42,889 bases of DNA from Oscillospiraceae bacterium (GCA_017442085.1 JAFSAW010000092.1:1-42889); one strand, 5' to 3'; counted from the first letter of the stretch, positions 7,586 through 16,445 are shown. Notes: a model not told the origin generated them from the letters alone. Program-made: numbers and translations.

Positions 7586-8549
7586 TCAGAACAGAACACC
7601 TATCCTTGAAGTTAAAGACCTCTGCAAACACTTCCGTATCAACAAAAAAGCTACACTCAAAGCTGTAGACGGCGTTTCCTTCAACATTTATGAAGGCGAA
7701 ACTGTTGGTCTTGTTGGTGAATCCGGCTGTGGTAAATCCACAACAGGTAAATGTCTTGTTAGACTTTACGAACCAACATCCGGCGAAGTTATCTACAAAG
7801 GCAAAGATATTACAAAACTTAAAGGTGAAGAAAAGAAAGCATTCTGCAAAGATGTGCAGATGATTTTCCAGAACCCATATTCTTCCCTTAACCCACGTAT
7901 GACAGTTAAGGAAATCGTTGGCGAAGGTATCAAAGTTCACAACCCTGGTATCTCCGACAAAGAACTGGAAGATAAAGTTCTTGGTCTTCTCGAAAAAGTA
8001 GGTCTTAACAAAGACCATATGTCCCGTTTCTCCCACGAATTTTCCGGTGGTCAGAGACAGCGTATCGGTATTGCACGTGCACTCGCAGTAGACCCAAAAT
8101 TTATCGTATGTGACGAACCTATCTCCGCTCTGGACGTTTCCATTCAGGCACAGGTTCTCAACATGCTTAAAGAGCTTCAGAAGGAATTTGGTCTTACATA
8201 CCTCTTTGTTGCTCACGACCTGAGTGTTGTTAAATTTATCTCTGACAGAGTTATCGTTATGTACCTTGGTACAATCGTTGAATATGCAGATGCAGAAGAA
8301 CTGTACGCAAATCCAATGCATCCATATACAAAGGTTCTGCTTTCTTCTATTCCTGAAGCAGACCCTGACGTTGCTAAAAACTCTCAGCGTCTTACAGTTA
8401 AAGGTGAAATTCCAAGCCCAATCAACCCAAAACCATGTTGCCGTTTTGCTGAAAGATGTCCAAACGCAACAGAAGAATGCTTCAAAACAATGCCGGAACT
8501 TAAAGACCTTGGCAATGGCCATATGATTGCTTGTCATCTTTACAAATAA
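7578..8549 (+). CDS. oppF: Oligopeptide ABC transporter ATP-binding protein (OppF type)
   Basis: A 323-residue ABC ATPase, partner of OppD. It has Walker A GESGCGKST (47-55), FQNPYSSLNPRMTV typical of OppF/DppF, signature FSGGQRQRIGIARAL, Walker B FIVCDEPISALDVS and the C-terminal extension with CCRFAERCPNATEEC. An AAAGGAGG site lies inside the end of oppD, so translation is coupled. With OppD it powers peptide import by the OppABC complex. The aminopeptidase gene follows after 29 bp. Confidence 0.95.
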   Translation: MDNQNRTPILEVKDLCKHFRINKKATLKAVDGVSFNIYEGETVGLVGESGCGKSTTGKCLVRLYEPTSGEVIYKGKDITKLKGEEKKAFCKDVQMIFQNPYSSLNPRMTVKEIVGEGIKVHNPGISDKELEDKVLGLLEKVGLNKDHMSRFSHEFSGGQRQRIGIARALAVDPKFIVCDEPISALDVSIQAQVLNMLKELQKEFGLTYLFVAHDLSVVKFISDRVIVMYLGTIVEYADAEELYANPMHPYTKVLLSSIPEADPDVAKNSQRLTVKGEIPSPINPKPCCRFAERCPNATEECFKTMPELKDLGNGHMIACHLYK

Positions 8550-8578
8550 TTAAATAATTCTCAATTCAGGAGGCAAAA

Positions 8579-10363
8579 ATGATAAAGAAAAGAGTATCAG
8601 ATTTGCAGAACCTGCTGAAAGAGAAAAACATTTCTGCATTGATTATCCCTACAGACGATTATCATTTGTCAGAATATGTTGGAGATTACTTTAAAGCCAG
8701 AAATTATTTTTCTGGCTTTACTGGTTCAGCAGGTGTTATGGTTGTAACACAGGACGAAGCTAACCTGTGGGTAGACGGCCGTTATTTTATTCAGGCTGAA
8801 AGACAGCTTGAAGGCACAGGAATTGTTCAGAGAAATATGGGCGAACCTGGTGTTCCTACAGTTGAAGAATACATTCTCAGCAAAGTTGGCGAAGGCGAAG
8901 TTCTCGCTTTTGACGGCAGAGTTGTTTCTTACAATGCAGGTAAATTCTACGCAGAAAAACTTGGTGAAAAAGGTGCTTCCATCAGCACAGAAGAAGATAT
9001 CCCTGGTATGCTGTGGGCAGACAGACCAGCAATGTCCGCAGAAAAAGCATATGTTCTTCCGGTTGAATTTTCCGGTAAGACAGTGCAGGACAAACTTAGT
9101 GATGTTCGTGCTGTAATGACAGAAAAAGGTGCAGAAGCACACGTTATCACATCACTTGATGATATTGCATGGCTTTACAATATCCGCGGCAATGACGTAC
9201 TTTGCACACCTGTTGTACTGTCCTTTGCAGTTGTTACAATGGACAAAGCATATATCTTTGCAAACCCAAGTGTATTTGATGAAGCTGTTATGGCACATCT
9301 TGCAGATTCCGGCGTTGAAGTTAAACTTTACGAAGAAGTTTACAGCTTTGTAAAAGGCTTTAGCAAAGAAACAAAGGTTCTCATTGATACAGCACATTCC
9401 AACTATGCTATCGTTAACAGCATTGGTGCAGAAATTGTTTCCGCACCAAACCCTGAAATGGAAATGAAAGCGGTTAAAAACCCTGTTGAAGTGGAAAACT
9501 ACCGCATCAGCCACATTCAGGATGGTGTTGCTGTTACAAAATTTATGTACTGGCTCAAGAAAAATGCAGGTAAAATTCCTATGACTGAATATACAGCACA
9601 GGAATATCTGTCACAGCTCAGATACGAAAGACCAAATAACCTTGGTCTCAGCTTTACACCAATTTCAGGCTACAAAGAAAATGCAGCTATGATGCACTAT
9701 TCCGCAAGCCCTGAAACAGCAAAAGAAATTACAAACGAAGGTATGCTGCTGGTTGACAGTGGCGGGCACTACTGGGAAGGCAGCACAGATATCACAAGAA
9801 CATTTGTGCTTGGCCCAATCAGCGATGAAATCAAAGAACACTACACAGCAGTTGTTCGCGGTGTTATCGGTGTAAGCAAGGCCAAATTCCTTCACGGCTG
9901 TATCGGTATGGCTCTGGACGTGCTTGCACGCAGCCCAATCTGGGATATGGACCTTGATTACAAATGCGGCTCCGGCCACGGCATAGGCTATCTCCTCAAC
10001 GTACACGAAGGTCCACAGGGCTTCCGCTGGAGACAGCTTCCTGGCAGAAACGAAGGTGCTGTATTTGAAGAAGGTATGATTACAACAATCGAACCTGGCA
10101 TCTACATCGAAGGCAGCCACGGTATCCGTGTTGAAAACGAAATTCTTTGCAAAAAAGGTGCTTTCAACGAATATGGTCAGTTTATGGAATTTGAAACAAT
10201 TACATTTGCACCTATTGACCTTGACGGTATCGACCCACAGTATATGACAAAGGCTGAAAGAGAATGGCTGAATAATTATCACGCACAGGTATTTGAAAAA
10301 ATCAGCCCATATCTTACAGAAGAAGAAACAGAATGGCTTAAGGAATACACAAGAGCTGTTTAA
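8579..10363 (+). CDS. pepP: Xaa-Pro aminopeptidase (aminopeptidase P, M24B)
   Basis: A 594-residue three-domain aminopeptidase P of the long type (creatinase-like N-terminal domains plus C-terminal M24 domain). The dinuclear metal ligands can be placed: Asp in LLVDSGGHYWEG and Asp in STDITRTFVLG (about residues 392 and 403), His in GSGHGIGYLLNVHEGPQG, Glu in TTIEPGIYIEG and Glu in IRVENEIL. It removes N-terminal residues preceding proline from peptides. No signal peptide, so cytoplasmic. As the last gene of the opp operon (AGGAGG site, 29 bp gap), it presumably degrades the imported peptides, especially proline-containing ones that other peptidases leave. Confidence 0.95.
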   Translation: MIKKRVSDLQNLLKEKNISALIIPTDDYHLSEYVGDYFKARNYFSGFTGSAGVMVVTQDEANLWVDGRYFIQAERQLEGTGIVQRNMGEPGVPTVEEYILSKVGEGEVLAFDGRVVSYNAGKFYAEKLGEKGASISTEEDIPGMLWADRPAMSAEKAYVLPVEFSGKTVQDKLSDVRAVMTEKGAEAHVITSLDDIAWLYNIRGNDVLCTPVVLSFAVVTMDKAYIFANPSVFDEAVMAHLADSGVEVKLYEEVYSFVKGFSKETKVLIDTAHSNYAIVNSIGAEIVSAPNPEMEMKAVKNPVEVENYRISHIQDGVAVTKFMYWLKKNAGKIPMTEYTAQEYLSQLRYERPNNLGLSFTPISGYKENAAMMHYSASPETAKEITNEGMLLVDSGGHYWEGSTDITRTFVLGPISDEIKEHYTAVVRGVIGVSKAKFLHGCIGMALDVLARSPIWDMDLDYKCGSGHGIGYLLNVHEGPQGFRWRQLPGRNEGAVFEEGMITTIEPGIYIEGSHGIRVENEILCKKGAFNEYGQFMEFETITFAPIDLDGIDPQYMTKAEREWLNNYHAQVFEKISPYLTEEETEWLKEYTRAV

Positions 10364-10450
10364 CAGCATTGTGGTTTGAAGCCATAGGACGATATTGTCT
10401 GTGTTTGTAAAGTTTTATTAATCGGACAATACTTTTCTCAACAAAAAACA

Positions 10451-10494
10451 AACAGCGTAATTGCGGTGTTTTTGCCGTAATTACGCTGTTTTGC
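10451..10494 (+). terminator. Terminator of the opp operon
   Basis: A 16-bp stem (10451-10466 with 10475-10490, one G-T pair) with an eight-base loop and flanking T residues lies about 90 bp after the aminopeptidase stop. The -35 of the next promoter overlaps its 3' edge. Confidence 0.85.
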
Positions 10495-10518
10495 ATTGTT
10501 AAAAAATTTTGTTATAAT
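10491..10518 (+). promoter_or_regulatory. Promoter of the small anchored-protein gene
   Basis: TTGCAT at 10491-10496 and TATAAT at 10513-10518 with 16-bp spacing, about 37 bp before the start at 10555. It directly abuts the preceding terminator. Confidence 0.65.
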
Positions 10519-10554
10519 ATTAATATGCACTGATTGTACAAGGAGGTGTCTGAT

Positions 10555-11043
10555 ATGGTCAGAAAATTGTTTTTAAAGGTTATTGCGGTTTTGATTTTTC
10601 TTGCTGCAACAGCGATGATATGGGTAAGTTTTTGTACACTTAATGGTGAAGGACTTACCGCAGATGCTTTAATGTACAATAAAAATGCAGACGAATTAAT
10701 AGAATCAATTGCCGAAGGAAATTATGAAAATGCGGCGGAATATCTTGCGTTCAGCGGTGAAATGGATAAAGAACAGGCAAAATCACAGTGGATAAACCGA
10801 ATGCACAGTCTCGGCATCAATGTAATAAATGAAGAACACTCACGTTTAAAGGCAGATGACGGCAGGGTAGAAACCTGGGTTTATTTGTATCTGGAAGATG
10901 ATTATTATATCCAGTTTACAGTTGGTGTTCAGGATGGCGGCTTTGGCATACGCAACGTATGGGCTGCTTACAAAGGTGCTGCTTTGGATGACGAATGTAT
11001 AAAAACAGTCAGCACAGCAATGACCAGCTGGAATGCAGGGTGA
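10555..11043 (+). CDS. Small membrane-anchored or secreted protein of unknown function
   Basis: A 162-residue protein beginning MVRKLFLKV with a hydrophobic N-terminal segment (about residues 7-27) without a lipobox, so either a signal peptide or a single membrane anchor, with the rest outside. The exported part has alternating charged and aromatic strands (ETWVYLYLEDDYYIQFTVG), suggestive of a small alpha plus beta fold such as the NTF2/DUF4878 type, but I do not recognise the family. ATG 10555 was chosen over the upstream TTG at 10534 because AGGAGG (10541-10546) has correct spacing only for the ATG. It is monocistronic, between a terminator and an inverted-repeat element. Confidence 0.75.
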   Translation: MVRKLFLKVIAVLIFLAATAMIWVSFCTLNGEGLTADALMYNKNADELIESIAEGNYENAAEYLAFSGEMDKEQAKSQWINRMHSLGINVINEEHSRLKADDGRVETWVYLYLEDDYYIQFTVGVQDGGFGIRNVWAAYKGAALDDECIKTVSTAMTSWNAG

Positions 11044-11064
11044 TATGATTAATAAAAAATACCC

Positions 11065-11261
11065 TATAACTGACAATGTCATCAAGTTAAGCAAATTTCA
11101 AAAATATCAGCATAATATACTAAAGTAAAATGTCATTCTGAGCGCAGCGAAGAATCTCTTTGTCTGATTAAACCTAGAGATTCTTCGTCACTTATGTTCC
11201 TCAGAATGACATATTTTTGTTAACTTAATGACATTGCTATAATTGATTTATTGCAGTTATA
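11065..11261. repeat. Nested inverted-repeat element (MITE/REP-like)
   Basis: The core 11131-11211 starts TGTCATTCTGAGCGCAGCGA and ends in the matching TCAGAATGACA, with inner arms AAGAATCTCT and AGAGATTCTT. Outside it, AATGTCATCAAGTTAA (11075-11090) is matched by TTAACTTAATGACATT (11220-11235) and TATAACTG (11065-11072) by CAGTTATA (11254-11261), making an element of about 200 bp that folds on itself. From memory the TGTCATTCTGAG...GAAGAATCT motif recurs in intergenic DNA of many bacteria. No transposase is present, so mobilisation would be in trans. It fills the gap 11044-11282. Confidence 0.75.
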
Positions 11262-11282
11262 GAGTGTTTGTTTTTTATAAAA

Positions 11283-12671
11283 TTACTCGCTGATTTCTGC
11301 AATCTGCTCTTTGCTGCGGGTAACGTCTTTTATCCATTTTCCTGACATAATACGGGCAATAGCACCAAAGCATTTGAATATATCACCGCTTCGCAGGCAG
11401 ATGCAAACCGCCCACACAGGCCAGCCAAGCACAAGGCCCGAAAGCCAGCCCAGCGGCACCGAGAACAGCCACATGCTGCTTACGTCAAAAAACAGCACAA
11501 ACTTGCTGTCACCGCCGCCTCGCAGTGTACCAAACATATTTATACCGCTGATTGTCTGAAAAATGGACAGCACGGCCATAACTGTCAGCAGTTCAATAGC
11601 AATAAGCCTTGTCTGTTCGGTTATGTTATAGAAGCTTACAAGCGGTTCTGAAAGGGTGTATACAACAATGCAGCACACTACACCAAGAAAAATGCTGATA
11701 TAAAACATAGTAAATGACTGCTGTCGTGCAAGCCTGTATTTTCCTTCGCCTATAGTGTTGCCTGCAAGCACACCTGCAGCCGCACTTATTCCCTGGGTGA
11801 TAACCGATGTGCACTGAAACATAACCGAACATATGCTGTTTGCTGCAACAAATTCCTTGCTCATATGTCCCATAATTACCGAAAGCATACTGCTGCCCAA
11901 AGACCACAGCACTTCGTTGCACAGCACAGGTGCGCCGTGTTTCATATAAAGTTTAAATATTGTACTGTCGGTTTTTACAGCTAAATCCTTGAATTTAAAA
12001 CAGATTTTTTTGTCAAATCGGAATACATAGATAAATGAAATAACAAATTCTGCAAAACGTGCTATAAGCGTTGCAAGGGCAGCACCTGCAACACCAAGGG
12101 CAGGCATACCAAATTTACCAAAGATAAGGGAATAGTTGAAGAATACATTGACAAAAAACGATATGCCATAGGTGTACATGGCAATTTTTACAGTACCCAC
12201 AGTGCGCAGTATGTTAAAGCTGGTCATGGTAAATCCGCTTATAAAGAAGGAAAACGCCATTATTTTTACATAAACGGCACCGCTGGCTATAACTTCGGCA
12301 TCTTTGGTAAATATGGTCATTATCTGCACAGGCAGCAGAAGGGAAGCCACTGTAAATACTGCTGCAAAAATCATTGCAATTTTATAAGACATAGCCAGAA
12401 CCTTGCGTATGGAAACGGGGTCTTTACGCCCCCAGTACTGACTGGTCAGCACACCCGCACCTGCAGTAAGGCCAAGATTCATTATCATATAAGTAAACCC
12501 AACCTGACCCGCAAGGCTGCTGGCAGACATGGCAACTTCACCAAGCTGACCAAGCATAACAGTGTCAAGAATGCTTACACCAACATTTATTAGGTTCTGC
12601 ATAGCCATTGGTATAGCTATGGCAAAAACCTTTTTATAAAAAGACTTGTCCTTGATAATATAATCAGTCAT
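11283..12671 (-). CDS. MATE-family multidrug/metabolite exporter
   Basis: A 462-residue, twelve-span membrane exporter of the MATE family (cation-coupled antiport of drugs or metabolites). Family signatures include AIPMAMQNLINVGVSILDTV near the N-terminus, VMLGQLGEVAMSASSLAGQV, and AAGVLAGNTIGEGKYRLARQ opening the second half. The start was placed at ATG 12671 (MTDYIIKDKSF), which has a GAGG site at good spacing; the open frame continues 35 codons further upstream but that part is not conserved-looking. Substrate unknown. It is separated from the acylation cassette upstream by a terminator. Confidence 0.9.
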   Translation of the reverse strand: MTDYIIKDKSFYKKVFAIAIPMAMQNLINVGVSILDTVMLGQLGEVAMSASSLAGQVGFTYMIMNLGLTAGAGVLTSQYWGRKDPVSIRKVLAMSYKIAMIFAAVFTVASLLLPVQIMTIFTKDAEVIASGAVYVKIMAFSFFISGFTMTSFNILRTVGTVKIAMYTYGISFFVNVFFNYSLIFGKFGMPALGVAGAALATLIARFAEFVISFIYVFRFDKKICFKFKDLAVKTDSTIFKLYMKHGAPVLCNEVLWSLGSSMLSVIMGHMSKEFVAANSICSVMFQCTSVITQGISAAAGVLAGNTIGEGKYRLARQQSFTMFYISIFLGVVCCIVVYTLSEPLVSFYNITEQTRLIAIELLTVMAVLSIFQTISGINMFGTLRGGGDSKFVLFFDVSSMWLFSVPLGWLSGLVLGWPVWAVCICLRSGDIFKCFGAIARIMSGKWIKDVTRSKEQIAEISE

Positions 12672-12751
12672 AATTTTGCGCCTCAAATTTTTATCTCTGA
12701 TTAATATATTACTACCCTTTACACTTAAAGTAAAGAAAAGAAGAAATACAA

Positions 12752-12788
12752 AATAAAACACCGACTGAACATTCAATTCAATCGGTGT
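12752..12788 (-). terminator. Terminator of the MBOAT/DHHW cassette
   Basis: A 12-bp stem (12758-12769 with 12777-12788, one G-T pair) begins only a few bases after the stop of the DHHW gene and is followed on the minus strand by TTTATTTT. Confidence 0.85.
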
Positions 12789-12793
12789 AATTA

Positions 12794-13912
12794 TTATTTG
12801 TTGTACATCACAAGTCTTGGCACGTAGATATCGGTGTCAAAAGTTTCGCTGTTGTACAATACCAGAACTTCATCATACTGCTGTTCTTCCATAAGCAGAT
12901 TTACATTCTGCATATAGAAACGCATATCAAGCACGTCAATCTGTGCAAAATCTTCGGTAAGAAACGGAATAAAGCAGTTTGCATAGCTGTCTTTGATTAC
13001 AAGTATTTTGCCGTCGCCGTTGCCTTTGATGGTGGAATAGCCGTTGTTGCCGCGCAGAAAAGCAGCATATTTGTCACGGGTTTCAAGTTTGCTGTAGTCA
13101 TATATGCTGTCCACAGCACCCATAATATCAATCTGACTGTCATTTTTAATGTAGCTCATTGTGTCTGCTTTTACATTAAAGTTTTTGGATTTGGAATAGT
13201 GTGTTCCAAGAAAATCTTCCACTTCAACAAATTCAAGGCTGTCAAGGCTCTGTGGCACTCTGCCGATAGTCTGCATATAATCCGCATAAGCATAGTATGC
13301 ACCAAGGGTTGTCCAATGGTGGTCGGTGCGGTAATAGATATACTCATCGTTGTGTGCAATAAGAGAATCTGTTACATCAACTACATTTTCACTGCCTGCA
13401 AGTTCAGAAACCTGACTGATAACTGCAGCAGCATTGTTGACAGGGCTGCCGTCTTTCACTTTATCTGTCATAACAGAAGGGGCAGTAGGTGCAATCATAA
13501 TGCTGATATTGAAATCGGGGTTTGCTGTGATAAAAGCACCAAGTGCACCGGCATTTTTTAAGCGCTGGGTATGGTCGCTGTTAAGCACCTTTGTGAAAAG
13601 GTAACCATCTTTGCCGTAAACAATGCCGTTGTTTTCGCCTTTGCCAAGCACAGTTTCACTTATGCTTTTAAGGCTTATCCAGCTGTTTCGCTTGATAAAA
13701 TGGTCTTCAGTAAAATCTTCAATTTTTGGTGTATATTCGTTGTTTATCAGTGATTTTATGCTGAAAACAGGAAAATCAGATAGATATCTGTTTTCAAGGT
13801 CGGAAAATTCGTACTGAGGGGAGAACCAGTCTGCGATACTCAATACATAAAGAAAAACGCCGAAGAATACAATAAGCGGATATTTTTTAATGTTGTTAAA
13901 AAAGTTTTTCAT
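12794..13912 (-). CDS. DHHW/AlgX-like SGNH protein, partner of the MBOAT acyltransferase
   Basis: A 372-residue protein with one N-terminal membrane span (about residues 11-30) and an external SGNH-hydrolase-like domain. The DHHW motif that names the family is present (YYRTDHHWTTLGAYYAY), as is the Ser block VIKDSYANCF near residue 305. Such proteins work with MBOAT acyltransferases to move acyl (usually acetyl) groups onto extracellular polysaccharides or other surface polymers. The ATG at 13912 has GGAGG eight bases upstream; the GTG at 13921 overlaps that site and was rejected. It follows the MBOAT gene by 12 bp, so the two are co-transcribed. The acceptor polymer is unknown. Confidence 0.88.
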   Translation of the reverse strand: MKNFFNNIKKYPLIVFFGVFLYVLSIADWFSPQYEFSDLENRYLSDFPVFSIKSLINNEYTPKIEDFTEDHFIKRNSWISLKSISETVLGKGENNGIVYGKDGYLFTKVLNSDHTQRLKNAGALGAFITANPDFNISIMIAPTAPSVMTDKVKDGSPVNNAAAVISQVSELAGSENVVDVTDSLIAHNDEYIYYRTDHHWTTLGAYYAYADYMQTIGRVPQSLDSLEFVEVEDFLGTHYSKSKNFNVKADTMSYIKNDSQIDIMGAVDSIYDYSKLETRDKYAAFLRGNNGYSTIKGNGDGKILVIKDSYANCFIPFLTEDFAQIDVLDMRFYMQNVNLLMEEQQYDEVLVLYNSETFDTDIYVPRLVMYNK

Positions 13913-13924
13913 CTTATGCACCTC

Positions 13925-15304
13925 CTAGAATCTGAAATAAATAAATGGATTATAGGTGGAGTCTACAAGATAAGCAACGGAAAGAATAAAGATAACAAAC
14001 AGCAGCGGTAACATCACAAAGTTGTTGTCCTTGAACTTATTGTAGAACTTGGTTGTAAGAGTGGTGGAACAAAGAATACCAATAACAATGGAAACAATGT
14101 AACTGCCAAAGTAATAGCCAAATCTTGCATCAGGTGTAAAGCTGAACAGTGTGGCAATAAATCTGCCGAGAACACCAAGGTCTGTGATATAGAAGATTGC
14201 CCAGCCTATTACAAAAGCGATGATTGTATAAACTCTTGCAATCAGAGGATGTTTTTCGAGTTTTTTAAGCAAAAATACCTTTTCCACTGTAAGCAGCATA
14301 AAGTAATATAAGCCCCACAGCATAAAGTTCCAGTCGGCGCCGTGCCAGAAGCCTGTAAGGAACCATACCACAAGCATATTTAGTATCTGACGTTTAATAC
14401 CTTTGCGGTTGCCGCCAAGAGGAATATAAACATATTCCTTGAACCAGCTGCTCAGAGTGATATGCCATCTGCGCCAGAATTCAGTAATGCTTTTACTGAT
14501 ATATGGCAGATTGAAGTTCATCGGGAAGTCAAAGCCCAGCATTTTGCCAAGGCCAATTGCCATAAGGGAATAACCGCTGAAGTCGAAGTAAATCTGCAGA
14601 GTATATGCAATAAGGCCAAGCCATGCAAGCGGTGTGCCCACGGCAAAGCCAAGGGTTTCAATATCGGTCCACAAGGCACCTACATTGTTTGCAATAAGAA
14701 CCTTTTTGCCAAGGCCAAGGATAAACCACTTGATACCTTCGTTGATACCGTCAAGGGTAATTCTGCCTTCATAGGTGTTAAGCTTTTTGTTTATGTCTGT
14801 ATATTTAACAATAGGGCCTGCAATAAGCTGAGGGAACATTGTTACAAAAGCAGAGAAGTTGATGATGTTCTTTTCTGCTTCCACTTTACCGCGGTATACA
14901 TCAATGGTATAGCTCATTGTCTGGAAAGTGTAGAAGCTGATACCCAAAGGCAATGTAATGTGCAACAGTGGGATGTCTGTGCCGATAAAGTTGTTTATGT
15001 TGGTAATAAAGAAATCTGTATATTTAAAGAACAGAAGCATACCCAGATTGAAGCACATAGATATTGCGAGACAAATCTTTCTTATTCTGATATTATCACG
15101 GTTGCGCTCGATAGTGCGGGAAGCAAAAAAGTCAACCACAGTGCTGGCAATCATTATCGGGAAATATTTAACCTCACCCCAGGAATAGAAGATAAGGCTT
15201 GCTATTGTTATAATGCCGTTTTTGTATTTGTAAGGTACGATGTAATATATAAGCAGCACTACAGGTAAAAACCTGAAAAGAAAAAATATATTACTGAAAA
15301 TCAA
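13925..15304 (-). CDS. MBOAT-family membrane O-acyltransferase (AlgI/DltB-like)
   Basis: A 459-residue polytopic acyltransferase. The family core is clear: FWRRWHITLSSWFKEYVYIP near residues 280-300 and the catalytic histidine in WFLTGFWHGADWNFMLWG near 327, with YFDFSGYSLMAIGLGKMLGF before them. It transfers acyl groups across the membrane for the DHHW partner to place on a surface polymer. The best start is TTG 15304, giving the usual MIFSNIFFLF N-terminus, behind GGAGGA with nine-base spacing; the next ATG would delete conserved spans. It is downstream of the DUF4358 lipoprotein across a 76-bp gap with a hairpin. Confidence 0.93.
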   Translation of the reverse strand: MIFSNIFFLFRFLPVVLLIYYIVPYKYKNGIITIASLIFYSWGEVKYFPIMIASTVVDFFASRTIERNRDNIRIRKICLAISMCFNLGMLLFFKYTDFFITNINNFIGTDIPLLHITLPLGISFYTFQTMSYTIDVYRGKVEAEKNIINFSAFVTMFPQLIAGPIVKYTDINKKLNTYEGRITLDGINEGIKWFILGLGKKVLIANNVGALWTDIETLGFAVGTPLAWLGLIAYTLQIYFDFSGYSLMAIGLGKMLGFDFPMNFNLPYISKSITEFWRRWHITLSSWFKEYVYIPLGGNRKGIKRQILNMLVVWFLTGFWHGADWNFMLWGLYYFMLLTVEKVFLLKKLEKHPLIARVYTIIAFVIGWAIFYITDLGVLGRFIATLFSFTPDARFGYYFGSYIVSIVIGILCSTTLTTKFYNKFKDNNFVMLPLLFVIFILSVAYLVDSTYNPFIYFRF

Positions 15305-15330
15305 AGTTTAAAGTCCTCCGATATATAATT

Positions 15331-15361
15331 AAAAGTCGGAGCAACAAGTTACCCCGACTTC
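15331..15361 (-). terminator. Hairpin between the DUF4358 and MBOAT genes
   Basis: AAGTCGG and CCGACTT pair around a fourteen-base loop and are followed on the minus strand by TTTTAATT. It may be a partial terminator that raises expression of the lipoprotein relative to the acyltransferase. The T-run is short, so it is less convincing than the others here. Confidence 0.55.
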
Positions 15362-15380
15362 TGCTTTTAACAGTTTACTA

Positions 15381-15884
15381 TTATTTAAATGCTTCGTCAA
15401 TAGCAGCATCAACTGCTTTGTAAGCTTCTTCAACACCCTGATTTGCGATAACTTCGTTGTCACCTGCAATAACAAGAACAGCATAGTTGCCTTTTACAAC
15501 AATTCTGCCTGCCTGTGCTTTTTCGTACTGGTCAGGGAGGTAAAGTTCAAACTGTGCAACAGCGCTCTGTTTAAATGTTTCCAATGCTTCTGTAACAGCA
15601 TCAATTTTGCCTTCTGCAGCTTCGATAACTACAACTCTGTCTGCAGAAACCATTGCCATACACATCTGACCTGCATAGCTTACATAGTCTTCGGAAGAAA
15701 GACCCATAATCATTTCAAGTTCGCTTTCAGGAATTTCGCCAGGCATTGCAATTGGCACTGCTGTTGTGATTGTATTCAAAACTTCGTTTACATCATAGCT
15801 TGGTGTTTCTTCACCGCCACCGCATGCTGTAAGCATACCAAGGCTGAGAACGCCAGCCAGAATAACAGAAAATACTTTTTTCAT
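15381..15884 (-). CDS. DUF4358-type lipoprotein
   Basis: A 167-residue lipoprotein: signal peptide MKKVFSVILAGVLSLGML with lipobox cysteine in LTACGGG. The mature part matches what I know of DUF4358 (a segment LSSEDYVSYAGQMCMAM, then ADRVVVIEAAEGKIDAV and QYEKAQAGRIVVKGNYAVL). The function of the family is not established, but it often neighbours MBOAT/DHHW cassettes as here, so a supporting role in surface polymer acylation is inferred. It is the first gene of the cassette, with its own promoter and an AGGAG site. Confidence 0.85.
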   Translation of the reverse strand: MKKVFSVILAGVLSLGMLTACGGGEETPSYDVNEVLNTITTAVPIAMPGEIPESELEMIMGLSSEDYVSYAGQMCMAMVSADRVVVIEAAEGKIDAVTEALETFKQSAVAQFELYLPDQYEKAQAGRIVVKGNYAVLVIAGDNEVIANQGVEEAYKAVDAAIDEAFK

Positions 15885-15925
15885 TTTTATAACTCCTATA
15901 ATTTTTTTAACCGTTTGGCTTTATT

Positions 15926-15953
15926 ATGATACCATAATAAAAACGATAGTCAA
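15926..15953 (-). promoter_or_regulatory. Promoter of the DUF4358-MBOAT-DHHW cassette
   Basis: On the minus strand TTGACT (15948-15953) and TATCAT (15926-15931) are 16 bp apart, about 42 bp ahead of the lipoprotein start. Confidence 0.6.
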
Positions 15954-15980
15954 TCAAATTGACAAAAATTCACTTATTTT

Positions 15981-16445
15981 TTACTTTTCTGCAACAAAGT
16001 CATCAACCAGCACAGTTTCGGTGTTTCCGTCTGCAAGGTTTGGTGCAATGTTTGTAAGCAAAGTTTTAAAGCTGCCTGTTGCCTGAGTTGCACCAGCAAC
16101 AACGTCAACAGCACTTATAGTATTGCTTTCCATAAACTGATTGATAAGGTCTTTTGAGTATTTTGCAGGATATGTACCGACAATAGGTTCCATCTGATTT
16201 TTATATGCTTCGTCTTCACTTTTAAGACTGCCGTCTTCAAGGCTTACTGCATCATAAACAAGTTCGCTGATTTCGCCGTCAGCAACTGTTACTTCAATAA
16301 AGTCTTTCCAGCCGTAGGCATCATAGTTTTTGTATTCAGCGCGGTATGTGCCGTCTTTAAGGTTGGAAAAGGAAACTTCAGAACATGCAGTGAAGGCAAA
16401 CATACAAAGAACAGCGATGCACAAAATCTTTATAAGTTTTTTCAT
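15981..16445 (-). CDS. FMN-binding-domain lipoprotein
   Basis: A 154-residue lipoprotein with lipobox cysteine in FAFTACSEV and a single FMN-binding domain (NLKDGTYRAEY, then FIEVTVADGEISEL). The flavinylation region reads VDVVAGATQATGSFKTL; the usual ApbE target is SGAT-x-T/S, here with Ala in the Ser position, so covalent FMN attachment to the Thr is likely but not certain. Related proteins (PplA and RnfG-like) carry electrons outside the membrane. Start: ATG 16445 behind AAAAGGA; upstream in-frame ATGs would add a charged, non-signal leader. It is divergent from the Gx transporter gene, a partner often found with such proteins. No ApbE flavin transferase lies in the window. Confidence 0.85.
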   Translation of the reverse strand: MKKLIKILCIAVLCMFAFTACSEVSFSNLKDGTYRAEYKNYDAYGWKDFIEVTVADGEISELVYDAVSLEDGSLKSEDEAYKNQMEPIVGTYPAKYSKDLINQFMESNTISAVDVVAGATQATGSFKTLLTNIAPNLADGNTETVLVDDFVAEK

